64,000 bases of DNA from JAUMBM01 sp964645715. Its GTDB lineage: Bacteria > Bacteroidota > Bacteroidia > Chitinophagales > Saprospiraceae. The stretch's first letter is position 1. The number at the start of each line of letters is the position of its first letter. Location: NCBI GenBank assembly GCA_964645715.1, contig CAZYAO010000017.1, forward strand, positions 6,708 through 70,707. The letters run 5' to 3'. Positions 36,167-46,014 of the stretch are shown here, piece after piece. The notes below the pieces were generated by a model, which did no database searches, had not been told where the DNA came from, and saw only the letters and a list, made by a program, of their open reading frames with translations. Both the position numbers and the translations under genes were made by a program.

Positions 36167-36202
36167 AAAACCCGAATGTTAACTGTATCTGTTAATTTTT
36201 TA

Positions 36203-36210
36203 CAAAATTA
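36203..36210 (-). promoter_or_regulatory. Promoter box TAATTTTG for the first tandem protease
   Basis: This is a TAnnTTTG match on the minus strand, 36 bases before the ATG at 36166. Confidence 0.45.
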
Positions 36211-36286
36211 CTATTTTTTTGGCATAGACTTTTCATTATGGCTGTTTTCTTTGGTCGCAAGCGTAACAAACCTGAGAATTTAGGTG

Positions 36287-36294
36287 TACTTTTG
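36287..36294 (+). promoter_or_regulatory. Promoter box TACTTTTG for mdh
   Basis: This is a TAnnTTTG match 21 bases before the mdh ATG at 36316. It argues against the longer frame that starts at 36238, upstream of this box. Confidence 0.55.
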
Positions 36295-36315
36295 CGGCGT
36301 CAAAAAACTTCTAAC

Positions 36316-37251
36316 ATGAGCAAAGTAACCGTCATTGGCGCCGGTAATGTAGGAGCAACCTGCGCCAACGTTTTGGCCCACAAAGACCTGGTGAAGGAAA
36401 TTGTCGTACTGGATATTCAGGGCGATTTTGCGCGCGGTAAAGCGCTCGATTCCTGGCAACAGGCACCTATTGACAATTATAGTACCTTTCTTCGCGGTAC
36501 GGATGACTATGCCGATACTGCTGACTCGGATATCGTCGTGATTACGGCTGGTGTACCCCGCAAACCCGGTATGAGCCGTGATGACCTCATTACTACCAAT
36601 GCAAAGATTGTCGACTCGGTCACCAAGTCGATTATGCAGTATTCCAAAAATCCTATCATCATCGTTGTCTCTAATCCGCTGGATGTCATGACCTACGCCT
36701 GCTACAAGTCTTCCGGACTCGACCGCAGCCGTGTTATTGGTATGGCAGGAATTCTCGATACTGCCCGCTATCGTGCCTTTTTGGCTGAGGCGCTTTCCGT
36801 GTCTCCTAAAGATATTCAGGCTATGTTGCTGGGTGGCCATGGGGACACTATGGTGCCACTGCCGCGTTATACTACCGTTGCGGGTATTCCTGTGACGGAA
36901 ATGATTGGCGATGAGCAACTGAATGCAATCGTCGAGCGCACCAAAGTCGGTGGCGGTGAGCTGGTGAAGCTCATGGGTACTTCTGCTTGGTATGCTCCTG
37001 GTGCCGCCGCCGCACAAATGGTGGAGGCAATTGTCAAAAATGAGAACAGAATCTATCCTTGCTGCGTACTGCTGGAAGGAGAATATGGCCTGGACGGTGT
37101 CTTCCTGGGGGTACCTGTCAAACTGGGCGCCAATGGCGTAGAGAAGATGATTGAACTGCAACTCACCGAGGACGAAATGGCGCTGCTGAAGGAGTCTGCC
37201 GGCCATGTTCGTAACGTAATGGATGTCTACGACGGGATGTCAAAGGCCTGA
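36316..37251 (+). CDS. mdh: Malate dehydrogenase
   Basis: This 311-residue NAD-dependent enzyme interconverts malate and oxaloacetate in the TCA cycle. It is of the LDH-like MDH type: VIGAGNVGATCAN (Rossmann loop), VVLDIQGDFARGKALD, an ITAGVPRKPGMSRDDL loop whose arginines bind substrate, VSNPLDVMTY, and GGHGDTMVPLPRY with the catalytic His. The start at 36316 is supported by the promoter box and by the family N-terminus. A hairpin follows the stop codon. Confidence 0.97.
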   Translation: MSKVTVIGAGNVGATCANVLAHKDLVKEIVVLDIQGDFARGKALDSWQQAPIDNYSTFLRGTDDYADTADSDIVVITAGVPRKPGMSRDDLITTNAKIVDSVTKSIMQYSKNPIIIVVSNPLDVMTYACYKSSGLDRSRVIGMAGILDTARYRAFLAEALSVSPKDIQAMLLGGHGDTMVPLPRYTTVAGIPVTEMIGDEQLNAIVERTKVGGGELVKLMGTSAWYAPGAAAAQMVEAIVKNENRIYPCCVLLEGEYGLDGVFLGVPVKLGANGVEKMIELQLTEDEMALLKESAGHVRNVMDVYDGMSKA

Positions 37252-37268
37252 TTTTTTGTATGTCTGTC

Positions 37269-37298
37269 TCAGGGGGTCACTTTCAGGTGGCCCCCTGA
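37269..37298 (+). terminator. Hairpin terminator after mdh
   Basis: The 12-bp arms at 37269-37280 and 37287-37298 (one mismatch) enclose a 6-base loop between convergent genes. The following tract is only weakly T-rich. Confidence 0.6.
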
Positions 37299-37313
37299 AA
37301 CTTTATCACCGTT

Positions 37314-40091
37314 TTAATAGCGCATGAGCCACTCAGTCAGGTTGGCCTCCGCGTCAAGACCCATCTTCTGCCGCAGCCGGTAACGCTTGTTTTCAACTCC
37401 CCTGACAGATATATTTAGCAACGGTGCAATCTCTTTGCTACTAAGATTCATCTTCAGATAGGCTGCCAGCCGAAGGTCTCCGGGGGAGAGGCTGGGATAG
37501 TCCTGCTTGAGGTGTTTGAAAAAAACGTTGTGCAACTCGTTGAAGTTAGATTCAAATATCTTCCAGTCTTGCTCAGAGGTCATATGGCTGTCAATTAGCC
37601 GCCGTAACCGCTGATAGTGCCGTTCCGACATTCGATTGGCCATCTCTGTCTTCAAGGATTCAAGCTCCTCCCGAATCTGTACGAGTATGTCATTTTTGCG
37701 CACTAGCCGGAAGGTCGAATTGGCTAGCTCCTGCGATTTGCGCAGCACATCGGCTTCCAGCTGGGCGTTTTGGGTCTTGATGCGTTCCTGCTGTATACTC
37801 CGTTCGCGCTCTATGAGCATACGCCGAGCCTGTATTTGCAGCCGGCGTTTGTGCAGGCGGTAAAAAAGGGAGAGCACCGCGATGAGCATGAAGGTGTAGG
37901 CTGCTCTGGCAGTTGTCGTCTCCCACCAATGGGGTTTTATGGTAAAAGCCATGCTGACCGTAGCGGCCTGTTGGTCGCTCTGAAGCTGTAGGGTGTAGCG
38001 GCCGTGTGGGAGGTTGGTAAACTCTTTGTGGCTTACCGGTGTCCAGTCTGACCAATTGTCCTGAAAGCCTGCCAGCCTGTAGCGGAATCGGACAGGGGTG
38101 CTGAACCATGCCTGCGAAAACTGAAAGCTTAGGCTGTTGAGTTCCGCCGGCAGCACAAGTCCTTGCAAGGGAGGAGAGTACAGCGTGCTGTCAAGTTTTT
38201 TTCCGTGGGCAATTAGTTGGGTAATAGTAGGCTCTGCCACAAATCTCCTGCCTTCTTCGCTGTAGTTGGCAGGGATAATGGCGTAGCCGTTGCGCAGGCA
38301 GAAAAGGTAGTGGCCATCCTCCATGTATTGGATGGTTGGAAAGCTGGATACCAGCTGTATCGCCAGATCGGCAACTTTGGTGGCTCCCCGCATCCACCTG
38401 ACTTCGTTGGGTTGTACAATAAACCAGTCGTCTCGCTGCCCGGCCAATACAAAGCAGGAGGGGGGTAGGGGTTGCGATTTGTAGTTGTCGACGCGTGAAA
38501 ATTGCGCCCTGCCGGGGCTGTATTCGTAATAGCCTGCGGTAGACCGGAAAAGTAGCTTATCCTTCAGCCGGGTAAGTGACATGGCGTAGGTATCGGGCAG
38601 GCCACTTTCTTGTGTCCAGGCTATCTGATTGCGAATCTGGCGGAGGTCTTCCGAGAGTTCGAGCCGCCAAAGTCCGCGGGAGGCGTGTACTACCCACAGA
38701 TGGCCGTCTATATCAAAGGCCATCTGTCGTAGCGGAGCCAACAGGCCTTCGAGCCGATGCGAAAATTGCCATCGTCCTTGTGCATCCTGCCGCAATACGA
38801 CCAGTCCGGTGTAGGTCGATTGTATGGCCCAGCCAGATCGTCTGGGCACAGGCAGCATCTGCCAGCCGCCGGTGACGGTTGATACTTGGCGCAGTTGGTT
38901 GTTTTCCAGTGCAAAGGCACCTTCATTGTGCCCTATAAAGAGGCCGCTGCTGTGCGAACTTAGCTCCCAGACTTGTCCCTGTGTGCCGCTGATCAATTGA
39001 AAGGAAGGCGGAATTCCTTCTGTTCGACGACTTCTAAACAAGCCTTGGTTGGTGCCTACATACAACTCCGTCCGATTGTGAAGCGCTGCTGTGTAAAGTG
39101 TGCCCAGCTGGCCGTACTTGTCGGTATAATAGCGCAGTGGACTACTGAAGGCAATAAGATCCACGCCCTGGTCAAGACCTACCCACAGATCTCCCTGCCG
39201 GTCTTCATACAGCGCCAGCACGGTGTTGTTCTGGAGACCGTTGCGCTGTTCAAGCTGAAATTGCATTCTCCCTTCTGCATCCAGTACAATCAGGCCGCAG
39301 AGGATAGTGCCAAAGGCGTAGAGCCCATTGCGAAGCCGGGCAACCCGATTGATCTGACAGTTTTTGAAAATGGCTTCTGCGTCGTTGCGCCAGGGCTGCA
39401 ACTGCCCGTTGCGGTAGCTCCACAACCCCTGTTGCTCGGTTGCAATGATTATCCCGCCGTCCCGGGCTGGTAGTAGTCCTTTGACGCGTGGCGCAGGCAG
39501 CTGCTCGGTGCCGTCGAGCAGGCTGAACCCTCGTTGTATGTTCCACTCATACAGCCCTTTACCGATGACCGGTGCAATAATGCGCCCGCCCACCTGCTGT
39601 AGAAACATGATATTGTCAGGGGGGGCAATGACATGTACTTGCCTGAGATCAAAGTAATAGATGGTCGAGAATGACTGAAAGATCACGCCCTGTCGGTCTT
39701 TCAGCAGAAGAATGTGCCAGATTTCTTCCAACGGCCTGTCCGGGGGTAACTGACTGCTCAGCGAAGTGTACCGCAGGGGTTGACCCTTAGCAGCCTGCCA
39801 AAAGCCAAATTCAGCATAACCTCCTACATAAACACGCCCTTCATTGTCCGCTTCAGCAGCTCTGACAATCTGTTTGTGCGGCAGCGAGTGTAGCGCCCAC
39901 TGTTGGCCATCAAACTGTTTGAGCCCCTCTGTCTGCGCAAAAAACATGGCACCGCCGGCAGACTGGGTAATCATCCAGTTCTGGCTACTTTCTTCCGGGT
40001 CTATATGAATTACTCTCGGCGTCTCGCCCGCCACAAGCCGGCTGCCCCAAAGAAGCAGACCCAGGAAGCATGTGAGCGCAAGCCGTTTCAT
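37314..40091 (-). CDS. Propeller-type sensor/regulator with Y_Y_Y domain and LuxR-like HTH
   Basis: This 925-residue protein has a signal peptide, about 14 repeats of two-component-regulator propeller type (for example YEDRQGDLWVGLDQGV), a Y_Y_Y domain (FRYRLAGFQDNWSDW), one membrane helix (about residue 735), a basic coiled coil and a C-terminal HTH (LSPGDLRLAAYLKMNLSSKEIAPLLNIS in part). The layout is that of membrane-spanning one-component regulators of Bacteroidota: an outside sensor joined directly to a DNA-binding domain without histidine kinase. The ligand and targets are unknown. It starts nine bases after the MCE gene stops, so the two are likely co-transcribed. Confidence 0.9.
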   Translation of the reverse strand: MKRLALTCFLGLLLWGSRLVAGETPRVIHIDPEESSQNWMITQSAGGAMFFAQTEGLKQFDGQQWALHSLPHKQIVRAAEADNEGRVYVGGYAEFGFWQAAKGQPLRYTSLSSQLPPDRPLEEIWHILLLKDRQGVIFQSFSTIYYFDLRQVHVIAPPDNIMFLQQVGGRIIAPVIGKGLYEWNIQRGFSLLDGTEQLPAPRVKGLLPARDGGIIIATEQQGLWSYRNGQLQPWRNDAEAIFKNCQINRVARLRNGLYAFGTILCGLIVLDAEGRMQFQLEQRNGLQNNTVLALYEDRQGDLWVGLDQGVDLIAFSSPLRYYTDKYGQLGTLYTAALHNRTELYVGTNQGLFRSRRTEGIPPSFQLISGTQGQVWELSSHSSGLFIGHNEGAFALENNQLRQVSTVTGGWQMLPVPRRSGWAIQSTYTGLVVLRQDAQGRWQFSHRLEGLLAPLRQMAFDIDGHLWVVHASRGLWRLELSEDLRQIRNQIAWTQESGLPDTYAMSLTRLKDKLLFRSTAGYYEYSPGRAQFSRVDNYKSQPLPPSCFVLAGQRDDWFIVQPNEVRWMRGATKVADLAIQLVSSFPTIQYMEDGHYLFCLRNGYAIIPANYSEEGRRFVAEPTITQLIAHGKKLDSTLYSPPLQGLVLPAELNSLSFQFSQAWFSTPVRFRYRLAGFQDNWSDWTPVSHKEFTNLPHGRYTLQLQSDQQAATVSMAFTIKPHWWETTTARAAYTFMLIAVLSLFYRLHKRRLQIQARRMLIERERSIQQERIKTQNAQLEADVLRKSQELANSTFRLVRKNDILVQIREELESLKTEMANRMSERHYQRLRRLIDSHMTSEQDWKIFESNFNELHNVFFKHLKQDYPSLSPGDLRLAAYLKMNLSSKEIAPLLNISVRGVENKRYRLRQKMGLDAEANLTEWLMRY

Positions 40092-40100
40092 ACTGCCATG

Positions 40101-41129
40101 TTACTCCTGATTGTCCTGCCGGTCATAGCGTCTCACCTGGTTGCGGGATTTCAGCGGCATGTAGCGATAAGGATGCTGCTGAAGATCATTGACGAGGGAG
40201 TCGATACGATGGCTCATGGACATCAACTGTTGGTACAGCTGATCGTCAACGACCAGTTTGCCCAATGTGCCTTGTCCCTGTTGTACTTTGGTTATCAAAC
40301 CATTGACGTTACCTACTGTCTGATCTGCAGTGCGAAGCGTCGCACGTAAGTCGCTAAGCGTTTGATTCAGGCCGGCGACTGTTTTTTCCAGATCAGCACG
40401 GCTCAGCTGTCGGGTGATGGAATCTGTCTGACCGACAATGGAGGCAAAATGTTCACGCTGCGCAGCAAAGGTAGCAGTGAGCTTACGCAAATCGCCGGAT
40501 GTGGCGACGAGATTAGGACCTGCACTTCCGAGCAGGCCGTCGAGCTTACCCGAGGCAGATTTGAGGTTGAGGAGTGTAGCTTGCAGGTCTCTTGCACTGA
40601 CAGCGATGGGCGAATTGCTGTCTTCCCCTAGTAGTATTTGATTGAGGGTATCCATGGCTTGGTTGAGGCCACGGGTGAGTTGCTCCATATAGCCATCAAT
40701 CGCATCTTCTCCCAGGGTCGACTCCAGCATACCCCGCTTGACAGCCGTGAGGACGTCTCCCTTCTTAGCGCAGTCAACGCCGGGCTGACATGTCTGGTCG
40801 TATTCAAGATAGATGGCCTGGCCACCCAAGAAACTGGTAACGACAATGACGGCACGGGTATTTTTGGGTACGTGTACGTCCTTCTGAAGATTGAGGGTCA
40901 ACCGTACTTTGCGGGTGGCCAGATCCAGATCAATTTTTGAAACTGCACCTACCGTAACACCGCTGATTTGCACAGGCGTGCCAATCTGGAGGCCGCCCAC
41001 ATTGTCGTAGTAGGCGTAGAGTTCGATATTTTTGCTGAGAATATTGGAACCCTGGATGAACTTATATCCCCAAAGTGACAGGCTCACGGCAAGCAAAGCC
41101 AGTATTCCAATTCCTACTTCTTTTTTCAT
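40101..41129 (-). CDS. MCE/MlaD-family lipid-transport protein
   Basis: This 342-residue protein has one N-terminal helix (about 5-24) and an MCE domain (about 38-120: YYDNVGGLQIGTPVQISGVTVGAV), followed by a long predicted helical region with repeated leucines. MCE proteins such as MlaD form hexameric rings that carry phospholipids between inner and outer membranes. No ABC permease or ATPase gene is adjacent. A TACCTTTG box lies 30 bases upstream. The regulator gene follows at nine bases. Confidence 0.9.
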   Translation of the reverse strand: MKKEVGIGILALLAVSLSLWGYKFIQGSNILSKNIELYAYYDNVGGLQIGTPVQISGVTVGAVSKIDLDLATRKVRLTLNLQKDVHVPKNTRAVIVVTSFLGGQAIYLEYDQTCQPGVDCAKKGDVLTAVKRGMLESTLGEDAIDGYMEQLTRGLNQAMDTLNQILLGEDSNSPIAVSARDLQATLLNLKSASGKLDGLLGSAGPNLVATSGDLRKLTATFAAQREHFASIVGQTDSITRQLSRADLEKTVAGLNQTLSDLRATLRTADQTVGNVNGLITKVQQGQGTLGKLVVDDQLYQQLMSMSHRIDSLVNDLQQHPYRYMPLKSRNQVRRYDRQDNQE

Positions 41130-41158
41130 TGCCCGATTTTTGTTGGCGAATAAGGCTG

Positions 41159-41166
41159 CAAAGGTA
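41159..41166 (-). promoter_or_regulatory. Promoter box TACCTTTG for the MCE-regulator pair
   Basis: This is an exact TAnnTTTG match on the minus strand, 29 bases before the ATG at 41129. Confidence 0.55.
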
Positions 41167-41307
41167 GCGCTAAAAATGTAAAGCAGAGTGAAAACGTGTA
41201 CCGAATGTCAAAAATGCACCCCAGTTACCCCTAAACCAGCTGCTGGTTGCTGCACATACTGTATATTCTCAGGGCAGCGAATATCGCAACAGCAACCTGC
41301 AAGAGAC

Positions 41308-42507
41308 TCACTGCTGACCTTGTGACAATTGTTTTGCCTCCTCTATATTAATTCGCTGTGTGTTGCGAAAGGCCAGAATAAAAGCATCGGTGAATCCGCG
41401 GTTTCGGATCTCATTGCGCATGACCTGTGCTTGTTCCAATGAAGGTATGTAGCGCACCTGGTACTTGTAGAGCCTGTTTTCCTCAAACAGCTCAACACCA
41501 TTTATGCCTGCATATCGCTCAGCGGGCAGTGGCCGACTGGTTGCGGCCAGCTGCACACCAAAATGGATTTCACGGGCGGGGGTGGGGGACAGGGGGGGCT
41601 CCGGATTGCCGGGGGTGGGCGTATCCACCAGCAGGCTGCGGTTGGTGCGTTCCAAATCCGTTTTGTATTCCCGGAAAGCCCCAAGAATCGATTGGGCAAT
41701 CTGTTGTTGTCCGGCCGGCGTTGACAAAAACTGCTCTTCAGCCTGGTTGGTCAGGAAGCCAGCCTCGATGAGTACGCTTGGCATGGTTGTCTCCTTGAGG
41801 ACCACAAAGCCCGCCTGCTTGACACCGCGACTCCTGCGTCGCGCTGTATGGGTAAAATGTCGTTCAATTTTTTCCGCGAAGCGGATGCTCTGATCCATGT
41901 AGGCGTGCTGAAACATGCTGAGCATGATGTGACCCTCCGGAGAGTTGGGGTTGTAGTCGTAGTTACGCTCATAGTTGGCCTCCAGCAGGATAGCGTCATT
42001 TTCACGCTTGGCTACGTTGAGATTGTGCTCGGCCGTATGCAATCCCATGACAAAAGTCTCTGAGCCATAGGTAGCTGAGCTGCCGGGCATGGCATTGCAG
42101 TGAATGCTGATAAACAGACTCGCCTGGTGCCTGTTGGCAATGGCAGCCCGCTCGTGCAGGGGCACAAAAACATCCCTGTCACGCGTGAGTACGACCCGTA
42201 CTTCAGGGTATTGGCGGTTGATGAGCCGCTGTAGCTCAAGGGCTATGGCGAGGGCAATATGCTTTTCCTGCGTGATTTTGCCTACACAGCCAGGGTCGTG
42301 GCCGCCATGGCCTGCATCAATCACAACAGTATGTAGTAGGGGAAGTGAAGGGTTTGTGTTACTTTTGCCCTGCGCTTGCGCTTGCTGTATGTTAAAAATG
42401 CTGACGAACAGCAGCGAAATCAATAAACGGCTCGTTATGCGCGAATAGCTGTTTCGAAAATAGCTATGTAATACGGGCCGATTGGTCTTACTTTGTGATT
42501 GTTTCAT
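41308..42507 (-). CDS. N-acetylmuramoyl-L-alanine amidase with C-terminal SPOR-like domain
   Basis: This 399-residue exported amidase has a signal segment (about 27-46, cleavage near AQAQ) and an Amidase_3 domain with His67 in DAGHGGHDPG, Glu81 in QEKHIALAI, His136 in SIHCNA and catalytic Glu248 in VLIEAGFL. The C-terminal region (about 315-390: FGVQLAATSRPL ... YKYQVRYIPSLEQA) resembles a SPOR domain, which binds denuded glycan at division sites. The family splits septal wall during cell separation. ATG 42507 is preferred to 42528 because the promoter box at 42536-42543 would place the transcription start at about 42529. Confidence 0.9.
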   Translation of the reverse strand: MKQSQSKTNRPVLHSYFRNSYSRITSRLLISLLFVSIFNIQQAQAQGKSNTNPSLPLLHTVVIDAGHGGHDPGCVGKITQEKHIALAIALELQRLINRQYPEVRVVLTRDRDVFVPLHERAAIANRHQASLFISIHCNAMPGSSATYGSETFVMGLHTAEHNLNVAKRENDAILLEANYERNYDYNPNSPEGHIMLSMFQHAYMDQSIRFAEKIERHFTHTARRRSRGVKQAGFVVLKETTMPSVLIEAGFLTNQAEEQFLSTPAGQQQIAQSILGAFREYKTDLERTNRSLLVDTPTPGNPEPPLSPTPAREIHFGVQLAATSRPLPAERYAGINGVELFEENRLYKYQVRYIPSLEQAQVMRNEIRNRGFTDAFILAFRNTQRINIEEAKQLSQGQQ

Positions 42508-42535
42508 CTTCAGGCGAATAATATCCATTGTAACG

Positions 42536-42543
42536 CAAAATTA
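42536..42543 (-). promoter_or_regulatory. Promoter for the amidase: TTTG, 21 bases, TAATTTTG
   Basis: The minus strand has TAATTTTG at 42536-42543 and a -33 TTTG at 42565-42568, spacing 21, within the Bacteroidota range. The lptD start lies between these elements on the other strand. Confidence 0.6.
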
Positions 42544-42557
42544 ACGCATTTAGTCGA

Positions 42558-45517
42558 TTGGAATCAAAGATATGTAAGGCTTTTTTGTGGGTGCTGTCGG
42601 GCTGTCTGTTCCTGCTGCAGGATTTGTACGCCCAGCAGCCTGCTTTCCGATCGCCGATTGCCGACAGTCTGCCATCACCTCTGTCTGTGAGGATTGACAG
42701 TCTGCCGGGTGATTCGAGCCTCCAATTGTCGGCTTCCTTTACTGTTTCCAGAGATTCGCTGGACGCGGCGGTTGATTATGCTTCTGAAGATTCCATGCGC
42801 ATTGATGTTAAGGGGGAAAAAATTCACCTTTGGGGTAAAGCCAGGGTTACTTATGAGTCTATCACGCTGGAGGCAGGACATATAGAGCTTAACTGGGCTA
42901 CCAATATGATCACAGCTGAGGGTATGCCGGACAGCCTGGGTCGCCCTTCTCAGCTGCCGCTGTTCAAGGAAGGGGATAAAGAATTTACAGCCAATCNNNN
43001 NNNNNNNNNNNNNNNNNNNNNNNNNNNNNNNNNNNNNNNNNNNNNNNNNNNNNNNNNNNNNNNNNNNNNNNNNNNNNNNNNNNNNNNNNNNNNNNNCGCC
43101 CTTCTCAGCTGCCGCTGTTCAAGGAAGGGGATAAAGAATTTACAGCCAATCGGATGGCCTATAATTTTGAAACACGCAGGGGAATGATTTTTGATGCGGT
43201 CACGCAGCAGAATGATGTGCTGGTGCGGTCTGCCCGCTCTAAGTTTATCAGCGGAGATCCGACAGATACTACAGACTATGATATCATCTACAGCGAGGAT
43301 GCCATCTTCACCACGTGTACGCACGAGGAACCGCATTTTGGTATCCGGAGCCGCAAACAGAAGATTATCCCCGATAAACTGGTAGTCATCGGTCCTTCCA
43401 ACCTCGAGGTGATGGGAATCCCCACACCGCTTTGGCTACCCTTTGGGTTTTTTCCCGTAACCAAAGGGAGGCGCTCGGGACTTTTGTTTCCTCGGGATTA
43501 TGAATACTCTCCGCAGTGGGGCTTTGGTCTGCAAAATATTGGCTGGTTTTTTCCACTTGGAGAACACTACAACCTCTCTCTCACGGCCAATGTGTATCCT
43601 TTCTCGGGAACCTGGGGGGTGTCTGCCAATTCCAACTATCGGAAACGATACAAGTACAACGGTAATTTTACGGCTTCTTTTGACAGTCGCGCACAGGAGG
43701 AAATCGTGAGCGTGCTGGATCCAGTAACTAACCAGCCGGTCATTGGCGACAACGGGCAGCCTGCACAACAGGCAAAGATTATCCGCAATAATGGTTTTCT
43801 TTTGCGTTGGTCGCACAACCAGGATCCGTCGGCGCACCCGACCAATCGCCTGGGGGGGTCTATCAATTTTCAGACGAATAACTTTCAGCGGCGGGTGCTC
43901 AATGATGCGCGTTCGGTGCAGACCAATACCATCAACTCCAACTTCAGCTTTTCAAAAAACTGGACCGACAGACCGTATTCGTTTAGCCTGGCTTTTGCCC
44001 ATAGCCAGAATACCAATTCGCGGGAGATGATCGTGGATTTTCCTACTTTTCAGTTTCAGACGCAGACGCTCTATCCCTTTCGCAATGCTAAGCGCGTGGG
44101 GCCTGCTAGTTGGTATGATAACGTCAACCTCCGCTATACCAATGAGGCGAAGGCGCGCTTCGTAGGGCGAGACGATGCTTTCTTCACCACCTCTACGCTG
44201 GATAATGCACAGTATGGGGTGCGGCATGCGGCTTCACTGGCCACGACGCTTAAGGTGCTCAAATATTTTAACCTCAACCCCAACGTCAACTACAGTGAGG
44301 TCTGGCAGTTTAAGACACTGTCCCGCACTTTTGACCCAGATCCGGGTAGTATTCGCATCGATACGCTGATTGATGCACAGGGCAATGAGGTTTATGATAC
44401 CCTTGATTATGGTACCATTCGCAATACGTATTCGTCCGGATTTGCAGCTTTTCGCAGTTATACAGCGGGCATTTCTCTCAATACCCAGATTTTTGGAACG
44501 CTTCGCTTCCGGCAGGGGTATTTGCGCGGGCTACGGCATGTCATCAAACCTTCGGTCTCGCTGAACTACTCGCCCGACTATACCCGTGCCGGACTTAATT
44601 ACTATCAGGTGGTGGCTGATACAACAGATACCGATCGGTTTCTTTCCTATTCGCGTTTTGACGGAGGGATTTACGGAACACCGCCACAGTCAACCCAGCA
44701 ACTTGGGGTTTCTTACTCGCTCAATAATATTTTTGAGGCTAAGATTTTGGGCCGAAAAGATACGGTCGCTCGCAATGTTAAGCTGTTTGACAACCTGATT
44801 GTCAACGGAACTTACTTCTTTGCGGCAGATTCTCTGCGGTGGAGCCAAATTTCCGCGCGTGGTGCGGCGCGCTTTCTCAAAGGTGCAACTACCTTGGCCA
44901 TGGGGGCCACTTTTGACCCCTATGTCGTGCAGCGAACATCCGCAGGGCAGCTGGTTCGCGTCAATCGTTTTGCCCTGCAGGAAAATGGCCGCCTCCTGCG
45001 TTTCGTCGAGGCCAATGCCGTTCTTAGCACCAATCTGACCGTCGGAAAAATAAGGGCTATTTTTCAAAATAAAGAGGAAGAGATCGTGGATCGGGTGGAT
45101 CCGGAGAGTCCCGACGGCCAGCCACTGCGCGAACGCGTAGAGGAAATCGACTTCCTCAGTCTGTTCGAAAATTTTAGTATCCGCCACAACTTGTCCGCCC
45201 AGTACAGCGATCAGGGACCCGGCAGGAGAGATACGCTTCGCATCACAGCCAATACACTGGAGTTGAGGGGAAGCATTCAGCTTACCCCCAACTGGCAGAT
45301 CGATGTAGGCAGTATCGGGTATGATTTTACCTCCAAGCGGGTGACCTATCCGTATCTGGGCTTCAGCAGAGACATACATTGCTGGGAAATGGGCTTCAAC
45401 TGGGCACCCGTGCGCAATACCTACAGCTTTTTCCTGCGGGTCAAACCGGGTACGATGGACTTTCTCAAGATCCCCTACCAGCGCAACAATGCTGATGGCC
45501 AAAATGCTTTCCGATGA
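42558..45517 (+). CDS. lptD: LPS-assembly outer-membrane protein LptD (OstA-like), interrupted by assembly gap
   Basis: The product inserts lipopolysaccharide into the outer membrane. The N-terminal part has a signal peptide (cleavage near LYAQ) and an OstA/LptA-like beta-jellyroll segment (MRIDVKGEKIHLWGKARVTYESITLEAGHIEL in parts). The C-terminal part is a large beta-barrel with many alternating aromatic strands, starting around LEVMGIPTPLWLPFGFFP. A run of 100 N (42997-43096) breaks the frame, but the 55 bases on each side are identical. Collapsing gap and duplicate restores one frame of 934 codons. The start is TTG at 42558, the first possible start after the in-frame stop at 42531-42533; no in-frame ATG exists nearby. 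It is divergent from the amidase. Confidence 0.88.
42942..43151. other. Scaffold gap of 100 N flanked by a 55-bp exact duplicate
   Basis: Bases 42942-42996 and 43097-43151 are identical, and the N run lies between them. This is the pattern left when two contigs that share a k-mer-length end are joined without merging. The duplicate should be treated as one copy. Confidence 0.9.
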
Positions 45518-45525
45518 GGCTGCTT

Positions 45526-45984
45526 CTAGCCGAACTTTTCCTGAATGGCCCGCTGTCGGTGTGCAAAAATAGCTTCAACCATGCGCTCCACAAATAGCGC
45601 ATTGGCAAGGCTGCCAATAGGCCCGAAGGGAACTTGGAAGTGCAGTATATCGGTCATCTCTACACCACCGTCTTTTTCTTCAAAGTGGTGCTGGTGATGC
45701 CATAGTGCGTAGGGGCCTACCCGCTGGTCATCAATAAAAAACTTGCGGTCAGCAATATGGGTTATCTCCGTTACCCAATCCATCTCTATCCCCAAAAAGG
45801 GGCTTATCTTATACTGAATAATCATGCCTTCGTACATCTCCAAACCGGCAATCGGACTCAGTATGCGGAAGGAAACGTGCGATGGGGTAATTGCATTCAG
45901 GTTCTCCGGACGCGAGAAGAACTGCCATACCTCATCAAGAGAGCGCGGAATAAACTGCTTCCACTCTTTACGGACTGGTTTCAT
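45526..45984 (-). CDS. SRPBCC-fold ligand-binding protein
   Basis: This 152-residue cytoplasmic protein matches the START/SRPBCC (polyketide cyclase-like) fold: an N-terminal strand, a SLDEVWQFFSRPENLNAITP helix, a beta sheet (MIIQYKISPFLGIEMDWVTEI) and a long C-terminal helix (VERMVEAIFAHRQRAIQEKF). Such proteins bind hydrophobic ligands; many members are cell-division-inhibitor-like SRPBCC proteins of unknown role. Two copies of GAACGGTCGTTTT lie 30-85 bases upstream and may be operator sites. It is convergent with lptD. Confidence 0.85.
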   Translation of the reverse strand: MKPVRKEWKQFIPRSLDEVWQFFSRPENLNAITPSHVSFRILSPIAGLEMYEGMIIQYKISPFLGIEMDWVTEITHIADRKFFIDDQRVGPYALWHHQHHFEEKDGGVEMTDILHFQVPFGPIGSLANALFVERMVEAIFAHRQRAIQEKFG

Positions 45985-46014
45985 TTTGTTTTTTTTGTCT
46001 CAGGGAAAAGGTGT

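Noticed and set aside
36280..37206. A 308-codon open frame on the minus strand
   Set aside because: It lies wholly opposite mdh, whose plus-strand protein has every malate dehydrogenase motif. The minus product has no recognisable domain and is rich in His, Arg and Ile as expected of a shadow.
42942..43151. A 55-bp direct repeat as a biological duplication or recombination site
   Set aside because: The copies flank a run of exactly 100 N and merging them restores the lptD frame, so an assembly origin is far more likely.
44690..45502. A 270-codon minus-strand frame
   Set aside because: It is opposite the beta-barrel part of lptD and has no start signal or domain.
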